From Distichodus sexfasciatus (Eukaryota; Chordata; Actinopteri; Characiformes; Distichodontidae), in NCBI GenBank assembly GCA_032718565.1, contig JAVGVS010000023.1:3554548-3618547 (forward strand): a stretch of DNA of 64,000 nt, in the 5' to 3' direction. The position numbers and the translations under genes were made by a program. Positions 24,257 to 38,600 of the stretch are shown here, piece by piece (the stretch's first letter is position 1; each line of letters opens with the position of its first letter). Under the pieces are notes generated by a model, which ran no database searches, had not been told where the DNA came from, and was given only the letters and a program-made list of their open reading frames with translations.

Positions 24257-26617
24257 GTAAGAAACGGTCAAATGCACCCATAATTCAGGGTCTTACTTCA
24301 TTATATTTTTGGGGTGTGTATGCATTCGTCCTACGATAATGTCAAGCCTAAGAATTACATGTCGTTTTCTATGATGGCACAGGCTGGCGCAGTCTTCCAA
24401 CCAGTAATTCCAGTTTTCATTAAGTGGGGTTCATTTCACTTAACATTCTTTGTCCTCCTCGTCTTAATATATGAAATATCTGACAAGATGTAAATGTACT
24501 TACCATAACTTGCATTGTTAAAAAGGTACCGGGTACCCGTTTCAGGATGCTTTTGCCTATTTTCTAATTGCGTCAAGTCAGTCCATGATGGCTCATCCCC
24601 AGTCTAGCACTCGCGCCGGTGCGTCATAATGCGGTTATAGAGACTGGGAAACCCATCGTCGAAATGCCTTTATGTCCGATGTAAAATTGTCAGTGAAGAC
24701 GTTATATGTATGCACAAGATAAATATGATTTTTCAAAAATTCTTTACAGAGGTATGATTGGAGTATGTGTTCTAGGAGACTACGTGACTCAGTTTTAGGC
24801 GCAGTCCATCAAATCTGCCTAAGCCTGAGAGGAGATGTGCAGGCGCACAACATAAGATTGTCCGGTTTTATGTACTAGTCCATGGTGTTTACTATCCATG
24901 TCCTGTGAACCTAAGATGCTAAATGTCTACAAGATGTCTACAACGTATAACTACTCCAAAAGTAAACGGTGATATTAATAAAAGGGTAACAGAAGGGGTC
25001 AAGTACACGGCCCTCTTTGGACACCTTTCCCAACCAAACACAAACACGCAGTTTACTGGATTATATACTGGATCATATAAGTCCAAATGGTTGAAGAAAA
25101 AACGAAAAGAAACGACTCTAAAACCGGCGCAGGCAGCAGCGTCAAAATGGATGCCTGCGCTCCCAGTTCCGTCATTGATTAATACCGACATTTACCACAT
25201 AACCTAAAAGATAAACCTAGCTACAGAGTCTGTTATGCCTACAAACAGAAAATTAAGAGCCAGTCTATATTTACATTTCTGTTAAAGCAAAAATGAACTT
25301 TCTTATTTGTCGTCAGTTTGGTCAAAACAGGCATAAATGAACCGCCAAGCCCTGACGGACAGCTCATTACCATGTTGAAGACGGTGGGAAACGAGACATT
25401 CTAAACGGTGTGGTTCTTTAGTCGTGCCGGACGGGCCGGTGGGGTTAAGAACGGGGTCGAGAGTGGAAATTGCCGTAAAGGTTCGAACATTTGCACCCCG
25501 GGGCCCAATGACGTTGAGTGGTGGCGAATAAAGTAGACAACTGTTCGATATGACGAGGCTGATTCTTCTGCTCGCACAATACCAAGGAGGGTCGTGTGGA
25601 GGGGCTCTGCCGTCCTGAGGAAACGAGGGAAGACGGAGAGGGGAGGGAGCGAGGGACGGAGGGAGGGAAGGAGGGAGGCAGGGAGGGGTGGAGATGGAGT
25701 CACCTTGAGGCTGTTGAGACCTGTGGCTTGGTGTCAGAGGCTCAGGTGTGAGGCGGGTGGTGGAGCATCGCTTTGGCAGAGGGAGATTCCGGCTGTGATG
25801 CCCTTGGGGCTCCAGCGAAGCGGACTAATCCGGAAACTCAAACGAGGAGCGTGTCTGTGTGTGGTGTGTGTTGGGCGTGGGCAGGTTTATAGGTGGTTGT
25901 GAGAACCTGTTACGTGTTTAAATAAATCCAGATACTTTTCAATAAAGGCGTTTGCCCTTATGAGGGCTGGTCCTCGTTAACAAAAAAGTCTTCAGAATGC
26001 GAAAAAATCTGATAAATAAGGTTTCCTACCTCTTAGGGGTTTGTGTGGACAAGGTTGTCCTCTAAAAGAAAGAAACACTTGTGAAATTTTTTTAAGCAGT
26101 TGTGAAGGCCCTATAGCTATATACAGTAAAATATGAGATTTTTACAGCTTTGTGAGGACATTTTTCTATGTGATGGTCATTTCCTATAAGGAAAAAATGA
26201 AAGTTCCAGGATTATTTAATTTTTTTTAAAATTGTTTTTATATTTTCCCCTGGATACTGAGTTTAAAGTTAGGGTTAGCTGTGAGTCAGTAAAAAATAGT
26301 GCAAAAGATAGCAAGACCTGAATGTATGCACGTGTGTGTGTGTGTGCATGTGTGTGTGTCCATGTATGTGCATGGGCAGCCCGGGAGTAGGTTACCGCGG
26401 CTGTGTGCAAAGCTTTAATCATCCGACCGGTAGGACATTTCTAGCAAAATCAAAGAGTGCACAGTTTCCTTTAGCTGCTGCTTTGTTGCATTTGATCTCG
26501 CAATTTGTTGCCTTCTTCCATTTTAATTTAGTTTAACACACATACATAAATGTGTTGCTGAACTGCATACAAATAAGAATATTATGCAACCTTCAGGAGG
26601 TGTGCAGTGAGCCCAGT

Positions 26618-26648
<31 letters not shown>

Positions 26649-29600
26649 TGTGGTGTGTGCTTGAGACAGACAGGGATAGAAAGAGAACATGAGTCAGAAA
26701 TGGAAGAAAAGAAGTGTGATTATACATGGTTGTATAAACCACTCTGTTCAATAGTCCATTCCCATAACCGTACTGACTGTTCTCTGTGAGTCCCTCTTTC
26801 TCTGTCTCTCTACACCCTACCACCAATCCCTTAATGTGTGTGTGTGCGTAGTTTTCCACCAAGCTTTGTCATCTGTATAGATTTTATGCCACAGCTTCGG
26901 ATCACCCAATCAATACATGAAGGCTGTCATGCTACCATTGATCCCTCCCTCATGATGTCACATCCTGTTGGACATCCCCCAGTCAATCAGAAAGCAAATG
27001 GAATTAGTCTCTCTCAAATGTCAGTCGCATTTAAAGCCCTCTTCCTCCCTTTGAAGGTTAATTTCCCATTCATTTAACTGATCGTAATGGCCAAGATAAC
27101 ATCAGCAAACATCTGTTTTATTTACATGTGTTGCCATCTGGTAAAAAGCAATAAAGGTAATGACTGGACATAGGGTTGTTAAGTGAAGTGATGAAGAACG
27201 ACAACCGCATAATTTGGTGTAGTATATTCATTCATTTACTTTTTCGTGTAATGCTAAATGTTTCGCCATGTCCAGGTTTGTCACATTAGGACTTTTTTAG
27301 GGAATAGATTGTTCATGTAGACATGGTTGGCTTTTAGTCTTCTACACAATTTTGTCCATAACAAAACCTGGAAATGTCAATATTTTTGTGACATTTGGAG
27401 AAGGAGAACACTGCTAGAGAGCATCACTGGTGTTGGGGTTATTAATAGTGCACTATGGGGGAAAAACGACAGACTAATGGTGGTGGAGGGGTGGCATGAC
27501 ATAAGGGGTTGGTGCAAATCTTTTCATTGTATTTTTCTTGCAACTGAAAGCAGAGGTTGAAGAAGCAGATTTCAGGAGAGATAAACAAAGAATAGGTGTA
27601 AGATAAGACTTTATGACAAAACGTCTTTGTCCTATTCTCAAATTATTGCGGTGCAGTTTGAGAATTTTTTCTCAAATACATGAGTGTTCATTAATATCAG
27701 GAATAAAATATTCTCCCGTCACTCACCGAAATTCGTAAAATAAGGATTCATCCTTCTCTCCCAGCCAATCGTAAACTGAGCTATCACAGAGTTTTCCACG
27801 ATTCGTGAATTTGCTAATGCAGAATATCTCGGTTCCTTCTAGATGGTTCTGTGAGTGCACGCCTGTTGTTTTTTAAGCTGAACTGTGGTCTTTGGAACTA
27901 AATGGACTTTACTTTGAAGAGAAATGAACTATGTGGGCAAGGGCATTAGAGCATGAAGGAGGGACCAGCGCACAGTAAATGCTAAATGGAGGGAGAGAAG
28001 GCGGTGGACTGCTTATGAGATTTTCTTTGCCGTTCAGGCACGTGGCCACCGCATGAGGCCTGTCCTATAGTGAATTAACAAACCAGTTGAATTATTGAAC
28101 ATATTAAGGAAATATTAAATCACTGTGAAAATGAAAGAAGGATGGCTCGAGCTCTTGAGTAGTCCAGAGCAAAGAAAAGGAAGATGGGGAGGAAGGGAGG
28201 AAGAGGGAGAGAGAGAGAGAGAGCGAGAGAGAGATGAACGTTCAGTGGGTTAATCCAAGTCGTAGTAAACAATCATAATCCTGCTCTGCTGTCACAGCCA
28301 GAGGACAGAATGAGGGAAGTCTCGACAGATGGTCAAACCCATCACACACATACACACACACACACACACACAGAGAAATGCACAAAAACCTGGCCTTGGG
28401 TTTTCTTTTCATGCTTTTAGTTGTTTGCCTTTTAATTCTTGTAACTATGAAGTTCAGTCAAAATTTTGCTCTTGGTTTTGTGGCCTGAAAATATTAATGT
28501 TGCAGATCATCAATCGTAAGCAGCGTGTTATGTATTTGGGGCTGCTGTAGTACAATTTAGGGACATGAAAATCTTTAAATCTACTTTAAGACAAATTGTG
28601 TTGTTGATAGACTTTCAATGTCCAAATAGGTCAAAAAACCCACAATGTATGAATAGATGCTGCATACGCGGAGTGACCTACTCTGGATTAACCACGCCGG
28701 ACCACACACAAACACACCCTTCCCCCATCTCAGGGGGCTTCCTAAGAACTGAGCATGTTTAGTAGTAATCGGGTGTGTGTGGTTTGTGTCTTTGTGTATA
28801 CATGAAGTGGTAGGCGGAAGGGTAGACACCACTACATTTCAGTTCCACTGTTTAATAGGTTTTTGGTTTTTACTTTTCCCAAATGCAGCCAAACAAGGTG
28901 AGTTTGTGTGAACATCAACTGAACTGAAAGAGGCTTTGCTTCCACATTTGTTTCAGTGGATGGATAAAAGTGCTGATTAGTTAAAGCTTGAGGACGTCAT
29001 AAAAACCGAACAGCACTTCAATTTTTAAAAAGAAATGCTGAGCAAGTAAACGAAACAGGTTCATTTTAAGTCCTTTTCACCTATTTAATTTTTAATATCA
29101 TAGAATAAAATAAAAGAGAAAATGATTAAAATAAGATCAGAAGACAGTATGAAAACATTTTCTAGAATCACTGAATGACTTCATGCATGAAAGGCTTAAT
29201 GATGAGCAATGCGTGGATTAACAATATATCATTTCAGCATTGCAGGATATGTCCGAAGTAAGACAGATGAAATCAAACATGTCATGCTACGTTCAAAAGG
29301 AAAAATCATTTTCCATATCTAATATACAAGTCTGTCTGAAGTAACACCATTTACTCTGATTTAAGACTTTTTGGATAAAGTTCACAAAAGGACGGTTCAC
29401 ATTCAAAGAAGTCTTCCATGGAAAAAGTCAGTTTTCAGCATTATTACTTCTGTTTCCTATGTAGATGGACTGCCAAAGAAAAATCAGCCAATATTTCAAC
29501 AATGATTCATTCTTTCCCAAATAGAGTGAACAATATCTCAATATATAAGCCTATATTGTAGGATTTTTTCCTTTTATCATGCAACCCTGGCTGGAACTTG

Positions 29601-32600
29601 TTTTCATTTTGAATTGAGTCAGAAGTGGCCCTTATTAAAGCTGTATACAATCAAATGACTGTAGTGGCAGAACCACCAACGAGGCAATCCCTGTGCAATG
29701 TTGTCCATATTAACCATGTTTAAATTGCCGATTACTTAAAAAAGCAGTTATCGGCCGATTCTGACATGATTCTGATATTATCATCCCTATAAATAACTAA
29801 CATAAAACACTGTTCACTGTTAAGCGACCTTCTGAATTTAGTAAGAAATCTAAGATCTTGTTCATTCATTCATTCATTCTCTGAACTGCTTAATCCCTAT
29901 CGGGGTCGTGGGGACCGGAGCCTATCACTGGAACCACGGGCGCAAGGCAAGGACCAACCCCGGGCAGGCCGCAGAGCAAACTCATTCACACCTTTTGGCC
30001 CCAATTAAGAGTCACCGATTAACCTAGACTGTGGGAGGAAACCGGAGCCCCCGGAGAAAACCCACGCTGAACACAGGGAGGGCCAGCAAACTCCACACAG
30101 AAAGGCCCCACGGCCAATCCGGGGATCGAACCTAGGACCTTCTCACTGTGAGGCGGCACCGCTAACCACTGCGCCACCATGCCGCCCTTTTATGATCTTG
30201 TTGAGATCTTTAAACATTTTTGTCAAACACAGTCATGTCTGTGTGTTGATAATTATTCTCTGCTTGCTTGGCTTTCGTTCATTAGCAACTGTGTTAGTGG
30301 GGTTTTTTCAAGTCTTACTTTAAGCTGATTGCATTTTGGGAAAATTCCAAGTTGAGTAGGTCCATTAATCAGATTCGACAATGTCGGTGTTAATTCAATG
30401 GTGTCACCCATCATCCACTTACTCCTCCTCCTCCTCCTCTCTTTTGTAGTGGGTGTAACTTTGCACAGGGATGATCAGGGCCAGAAGGTTGAGAGGAATC
30501 AATAAGCACAACAGGACACAGGCTATTACTAGATTAACGTGAGCGTGGTCCAGAAAAAGGGATCAAGTGCTCGCTATGATCTGCTCACAGAGCTAATATA
30601 CAGCAAACGGTCTCTGGAAATGTAAAAAAATAACACAGCATCGTCCAACAATAATATCTCTCCTTCTCTCTTTCTCTCTCTCTGTCCATAGTACGGACGG
30701 TCGGACAGCTACCGCGTGGCTACCACGCAGGACAACGATGAGAAGGATTCTCCCAAGAAGAAGGGAGTGAAAGACATGGATGACCTGAAGAAAGAAGTAC
30801 CACTGGTGTGTGAATTACTAAAAAATACTGATATGTCTCAAGCCATTCCTTAAAGTGAGAAACAGTTACATAATGAATTCTGCTCATCGAAGTTAAATGG
30901 AGAATAACTGGACATTTGAAATGTTACTTGAATTTTTAAGAAGTGGTTCAGAAAGATTTTTTCCGCTTCTTATATCGTTTAAGATTTTGGAGTTAAGCTG
31001 ATCTTTACATATGTCATTACTTATTTGTTTTGTCGCCGCTCTCTCTTTATTAGACTGAACATAAGATGTCCATTGAGGAAGTGTGCCGAAAGTACAACAC
31101 TGACATTGTGCAGGTAAGTTTGTGTATCGTATGTAATGTTTTTACAATCATCATTAACCTGTCTAAGATAGGACTGTGCGATATGATGTCTGTCGTTTCA
31201 TCTTATTGTTTATTTTGTGGTGTGATCACCACGGCGCCCCGTGGATGTAGGCACAGAGAATACTATGGTATATTATACTATAGTATAATAATAATGATAT
31301 AATCAGTCTTTTTTGAGATTGTCGCGGCCTAAAATGCCTGATTTTGCGGCAACTTTTCAAAAAAAATTATTTGTTGCAATACAATTGCAGGAGCAAGTCA
31401 AAGTTGCGGAAAAAAAGTTGTGATTTTTCCCTCTTTATAATTATTCTTTAACAATTAATTCAAATGAAGGGAACAAAGCCACTAAGTAGTAACCTTGCCA
31501 AAAAGAGAAAACAAAAGATTTCAAGGATTACAGCAAGTGTAATATGCTTACATATGTTTAATATGTAATATTAATATCTAATATATGTGTCTTCCAACTG
31601 TGTCTTCCAACTCTAACAAGAAAGTGAGTTCACTGACGAATATCTCAACGTTTTACGGGAAATGACAATCATTGGTCAAAACCTGCAGAAAAGTTGTGGT
31701 GATTGGTCAAATTTGCAGGGTCGCCACGAATTGGCAGGCATTGGTTCAATTTGCAATAAGAGTTGCGATTGCAACATTGCGAAAACCTGGAGGGTCTGTA
31801 TACGCTGTGTTTGTGTCTTAATTCTGAGCGCACAGTGGAACTTTTGCAGGCAAAATCTTGTGTCTGCGCATGATCAACTCTTTCTGCATGTGCGCTCTGA
31901 TCTGTGGAAAGCCCAAGGTGCCAGAATTCGCCTTAAAGGTACCTTACTAGAACACGGTAAAAAGTGCTGTCTTTTTACAGCCATTTTACGGTGTAAAAAG
32001 TGTCGTTTGACCACAAGTCACTAGAGTGCCGCAAAAAGCAGCATTTTCAACTGCATTTAAAAAACGCTGTAAAAAGCAACGGTATACTAGAGTCCCACAA
32101 AAACAATGTTTCTGACAAATGAAATACACATATAGAATATACACATATAAATAAGCTATAAATATAAATTCTAAGTTAGAAGTAGAAAACTGACTGCAAA
32201 ATTTGTGCCATAAAATATTAGTTTTTACACTGAAGATTAAGTTTTGTAATGGCAAACCTTTATGAATCCCAGCAAGGTACTTTTGATCAGAGATTCTTAC
32301 TTACTTTTACTCTAGTAGTATAGTACTGGGTTACTTGAGAGTTTTTCTGGAAACATTTTCTGTTTAAGGAATCATTTTTTTAAATGAAGCATGCCTTTCA
32401 TGAACTATACATCACTGATCAAAGTGAACGATGACTGGACCGAAAGGTGTTTCAATTTTTGTGTGTGTCCAGGGTCTGACTAACGCAAAGGCAGCTGAGT
32501 ACCTGGCTCGGGATGGACCCAACGCTCTCACTCCTCCCCCCACCACGCCCGAGTGGGTGAAGTTCTGCAGGCAGCTCTTTGGAGGTTTCTCCATCCTGCT

Positions 32601-35600
32601 GTGGATCGGAGCCATTCTCTGCTTCCTGGCCTACGCCATCCAGGCTGCCACTGAAGACGAGCCAGCCGGGGACAACGTGAGGAAGCACACACACAAACAC
32701 ACACACACTAGAGTAGATGGATGGTTGGTTACTATGTAGTAACCAACATGGTGGAAATAACCAACAAGGGCAAGATTACGTTGATCAGAGGTTGTGAATG
32801 ATGGTTTTTGATTAGTTTTCTATTAACTATCCAACCCTAGTGAACATAAGTGATTATTTGTCATTGTGAACACACCACAGCACAGCACACAGTGCACCAC
32901 AACCAAATGTGACCTCTGCATTTGACCCATCTGTGAAGGAGCAGTGAGCAGCTAACATGGGGAGCACTGCTTGGGGACGGTATCTTGCTCATGAGTACCT
33001 CAGAGAGGCTTTTACAGGTCCTGGGATTCGAACTGACGACCTTCTGATCACGGGGCAACCTGATCACGCCCTAACCATTATGCTATCAGCTGCCCCTAGG
33101 TGTGGATTTAGTCTTGAAAGCGGCAAAATGGGCAAAAGCAATGTTAGCGTCTAGAATGTGGATATATGATCCTCTAGATAGATATTTTATCATTTAATTT
33201 TAGTCTTTTAAAGCTCATCTGAACCATCTGGACCAAGAGGTTGTTGGTTCAACTCTTGCCTCTGTCACTACCGCCATTGGGTCCTCCTCGCTGTGAGGCG
33301 GCAGCGCTAAAGACTGCGCCATCGTGCCGCAGTCTTTATAAAATAAATTACTAGACGGATAGTCATTGAACTAGGAAAATGTAGACGAGAACTGGAACAG
33401 ATGAACAACATCACTGAAGTCCACACATGTGTTCAATAATGTGTCTAACAGACTGTCCAGTTAATTTTGTAATCTCTCTGTCTTTTCTCAGTTGTACCTG
33501 GGCATTGTGCTGTCCGCAGTGGTCATCATTACCGGCTGCTTCTCTTACTTCCAGGAGGCAAAAAGCTCAAAGATCATGGAGTCCTTCAAGAACATGGTGC
33601 CTCAGGTACTGCCCGTAGCCTGAAAGAGCAAATGTTGATTCATAAAAAAATCATCTTCCTTTTAATCTTAACCTGGATTATCATCATAATCCCTTTTTCG
33701 CAGCCTCAAACTTCCATATTTACCTGGACATAAGACAGTAGCGAGACCAACGATGTTGTATGCTTTGGAGACAGTGCCAATGAGGAAAAGACAGGAGGCA
33801 GAACTGGAGGTTGCAGAGCTCAAGATGTTGAGGTTCTCTTTGGGAGTAACGAGGTTTGCATAGGATCAGGAATGAGTTCATCAGAGGGACAGCTCATGTT
33901 TGATGTTTTGGAGATAACAGACTGAGATGGTTTGGACATGTCCAGAGGAGAGACAATGATTACGTAGGTAGAAGGATGCTGAGGTTGGAGCCACCAGGCA
34001 GGAGGCTGAGAGGAAGACCAAAAAGGAGATTTATGGATGTAGTGAAAGAGGACATGAAGTTAGTTGGTGTGAGGGTAGAAGATGCAGAAGATAGGACTAA
34101 ATGGAGACAGATGATTCGCAGGGCAGTTTTTTATCTAAAGGTCGGAGCAGTCACTCTGGCTCTCTCCAATTTCGCTCCGAGGCATCTGAGGCGTGCCCAA
34201 ATCTACCCAGAATTTACCTGTGCTTCAGCAATTATCAAAACTGTAACACTTTGAAATTTTAGTGGAGGGACTTGATACGAATTTGAGCGGAGGAGTGGGC
34301 GGGGCAAACAGTCCTACGAAATTCTCACCGCTCACATGTTCTAGTACCATTAGAGATTTACCTCTGAAACTCAAAGCTAGTCTTAAACTAGGCTTAATCC
34401 CAGGCTGGGAAATTGGCCCCAAATGTCTGCTTCAGGTCTAATCCCAGTTACTTTGTCCCATTCAAATATCCCAAATCCACTAAACCGCCTTAGGACGCCT
34501 TTATCTGATCTTCTTGTGTGTGTGTAACACAGCAAGCATTAGTGATCCGTGAGGGGGAGAAACTGCAGATTAATGCCGAAGAGGTGGTGGCCGGAGACCT
34601 GGTGGAGGTTAAGGGTGGAGACAGAATTCCTGCTGACCTTCGAATCATCTCTGCTCATGGCTGCAAGGTAAACACACACACACACACACACAATGTTTTC
34701 TGTTGTACGTTATCAGCATTGCGTTACGCAGATCCAACATTTACACTCCAAATGCCGGTACAGGTATCGGTGCTTCGAGTATCGACTAGGGATGAGTATT
34801 GTTAACATTTCAATTCAAAATCAATTCACGATTCATACGCGATTCACGATTCATTTCATCAATGCTCACATGATAGAACCTGAGCTCGCGTCAATCACTT
34901 TGCGTCCTCGGAGCACAGCTAAACCAACTTCAGTCAGCTCAGACGGAGATTCCAAAGTCCCTCTGAGTATCTAGCTTACGGGGGCTGTACTTCCTGGTCG
35001 AAAACAAAGGGTAAACGCAACGATGACCGGACGATGAGCTCCGGGTTGACCTCGCTTAAATAATGGAAAGCCCAGGTGAACGAAATCCAACCAAACGAGT
35101 GCTCAAGACGCGAACGTGACGTGCAAACTTGGACAGAAACCTAAGCGAGTCAACGTAGAACAAACAGAGCAATGTAATCCAACACAGGCGCACCAATAAC
35201 GCCCACGCCACCAAGTGAGAAAGGTGAAAGCAAACCCCGGCTAGAATTCCGGTGACCTGGATCGCCGGGTGGGGGGCTGAGGCGATGCGGACTTGGCCGA
35301 AAATTCACCATCGCCAAAATTCACACAAAACACCTTTAAATTGCTCTTGAACGACATGCTAAAAGACCCACAGCAAAATAAACAGTCAGACCTTCACAAA
35401 ACAGATAAAAACTGTCATGATAATAAATTATAAAATGTGATCATATCATAAAAACCGTAAGCCGGAGGCTCGGAAATAGACCTCAAAACCAGCGACAGAA
35501 AGATGAGAGGCAACACGTGACGCATTGGGGTGGACAAACCTAAAAAAAGAGAGGTAACACAAGACAAGTCGGCCTCTGGTGGCCGAGCGGTGATTTCAGT

Positions 35601-38600
35601 CAGTATCAGACTGATATCTTTGATGTCAGTGTCATATTGGGACGTCTCTAATCAACACTATTGCCGTTTACCGCCCTTCAGGTTGACAACTCCTCTCTGA
35701 CCGGCGAGTCAGAGCCTCAGACCAGGTCCCCCGACTGCACCCACGACAACCCGCTGGAAACCCGCAACATCGCCTTTTTCTCCACCAACTGCGTTGAAGG
35801 TACGGTCGCCATAGAAACCGCCTCCTCCGCATCTTCGATTTTGAGTGTTGGTTTTGCGCATCTACCTCAGATTCGCAGGGTTTTTCCTTCCTTTGATCGT
35901 TCCTTTTCTCTGGGGGGTTTCATGCTGTAGTTTTATTTTAGCTTTGTGGAAAAGAGAGAAGCGTTGTCATGACAACCGCCTCTCCCGTTTCCTCTCCATC
36001 TTGTCACCCCATCGCATAATATCCTCTCACTCTCTCTCTCCCTCCCCCTCTCCTAGTTTCTTTAGCCTCTTTTTTTTTTTTGAATGAAACAGGGAACATG
36101 TATTAAGCGATCTCAGTGATCTAAAAAGAGCATCACTCCATTAGTCCCCTTTCTCTCTCATCAGTCCCAGATGAAGGTGATAAAAATACCAGTGACCTGC
36201 ATTTCTGGGTTTTAGATTATATCATCTGACTGAGGATCAGCACTTATGGCCAAAATAGGAAAGATCTTTTTGGCTAAATAACATAAGCAACATCATTTTG
36301 TAGAGGATTCCAATCATACTTCGCCAAAATGTGCAACCGAAGCCTGTGCCATCCAGCGAAATGTTACGAATTCAGACGGTAGCACTAAGCTCAGCTGCCA
36401 GTAGTCCTGTAAAGGTGGGCTAAAAATGGTTTCACAAACAGAAATCAGAAAGGGATGAAATGTTGAGATGCATGTAACTGAAAAACAAAAATCTTGCCTT
36501 CTCCTCATCCTCAAACCCTCTTCATTAAAAGAAGCAGAAGCCACGGATGAAAATATTAACTGCTTGAAGCAAACCTAAATGAACACTTTTTTTTCATTCA
36601 AAAATCATCTTTACTGAACGTTGGAAAAAAAAAAATCCGGAAAAGGCATGTTATTGTGTGTACTGTGTCATTTGAAAAACCTCATTTTGTCATATACCAA
36701 CTGAGACCGGAGATCAAAACCTAAAACCCATCAGTTGGGGCAACATGGGGTAATTAGTAGCATAACGGTTAGGGAGTTGGCCCTGTGGCCGGAAGGTCGC
36801 TGGTTCAAGTCGACAAAAGGTGCCACTGAGGTACTCATGAGCAAGGTACCGTCTACCAAAAAGCTGCCCACTGTTCCTCCATGGATGGGTCGAATGCAGA
36901 GGACACATTTCATTGCGGTGTACTGTGTGCTGTGTTCACAATCACAAATAATCACTGTTAAAATCACTTAAATCAAGGTACCAACACTTTAAATGATCTA
37001 AAAAACAGTTTAAAAGCTGCAATTCAAAAAGATTAACAAAATTCTTAACTTGCATCACTTTCTCCCGTCTATTCCTAGATTTTTGCCTCCTTTTAGGCCA
37101 CAGAGCTGGGCTAAATGGCTATTTCCCCTTCTCCGTTTTCAAAAATAGATACAACAGATAGTTTTCCACATAAATACGCCGTCAAGAGCTAATATGAGCA
37201 TGCCAGACCTATAGGCAGCAGTGTAACGAGAAGCATAAAGCCATGTTAGCCAATCAGAATCCTGAAAAAACCAAACAGCGTATGACACGACTTTCTGTTC
37301 CGATAACGATCAGTCAAACTGACTATATACAAATGTCACTCAGCTGATGCTATTACCTTTTCTGGCGTATACTATGACGTTTGAAAACATATAAGGTATA
37401 TAGGGAACGAGCAAAATAGAACTAAACACATCGTCGTTTTAAGAAAACTGCGTTTTACGTGTTTACAAGGATCCACAGAGTCTAGCATTTTGAAAAATCT
37501 TCACTCTGGAGGGCGTATGAGGTGGTTAAAACTCGGTTCACGTGTGAACGAAAGGCCCAAAAAGATGTTTATAAAAATATCTAGATACGTGTAAACAAGC
37601 CCTTAATAAAGTAGTATATAGAGGAATACAGAGTACCCGAGTCCCTTATAAAGAAAAATGACTGCATCAAAAATAACCCATTACAATACTACAATACAAA
37701 TTACAACTACAGTACAAAAGTATCTGATATAGGCAGTATTTGGGTATTATTTGTAGTTTTCTTGTATTACTGAAGGTTAATCATTTCAACCGATACTCAA
37801 CTATTGAAGTCTTGATTTTATTTTATTTTGTTAATATCCTGCTAATCACCGTTTAATTCCAAAAATGAAAGTGAGGGATTATTTGTCATTGTGAACACAC
37901 CACACCACAGCACACAGTCTACCAACGAAATGTGACCTCTGCATTTGACCCATCTGTGAAGGAGCAGTGGGCAGCAGCTGGGGAGCTGTGCTTGGGGACG
38001 GTACCTTTCTCATGAGTACCTCAGTGGTAACTTTACCAGTCCTTGGATTCTAATCAAGGGGCTAAGCCCCTAACCGTTACGCTATCAACTGATGGAATTG
38101 CATCGATCACCACTTGGTACATTGAAGACATTTGGTCTACAGTTAAAGATTTTGGGCTGTCAGTAACATGAAAGCTGAAATAAATGCTTTGCACCTCCTG
38201 TTAAAATGCCCGAGGCCAGCTCAAAGGCACAGTTTCGTCTAAATTCTTCATGGCTTACAGATCAAGGTCCAGTATCTTGTGAGTGTTTCCGCCCGGGCAG
38301 CTGTTGAGGAATCAGCGTGTCACCTCGTGGCCTCCACGGTGGTGCTCACTTACTGTCCGTGACTCACTGAAGTGTGTTGTGTGAGGGGAGGTCAGCAGAG
38401 TAATGGGGCTGTTTAGAGAGAGGCAGACTGCATATGCTCCGGCTGTCAGCACCATGCTGCTGCTGCTGCGTCTGCTTCATGACTCCTGACTCTAACCCTG
38501 GAGCTCCGGCTCAACTCTGACAAAGCTCTACTGCCCCCCTCTGGTCAGTAAAGTTAGTACTAGAGTGAAAGAAAGAAAGAGTGAAGGAGTGCCGCTTCAT

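Larger units (their letters stand above)
24257..30691 (+). other. atp1a3: atp1a3 intron 1
   Basis: A 6.4-kb intron between the two-codon first coding exon and exon 2. It holds a CpG/G-rich patch (25310-25910), GT repeats (26329-26358, 26620-26648), (GA)n at 28208-28232, (CA)n at 28343-28372 and a minus-strand family B SINE (29861-30187). 26880-27060 has complex sequence without repeats and may be regulatory. No alternative coding exon was identified. Confidence 0.85.
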
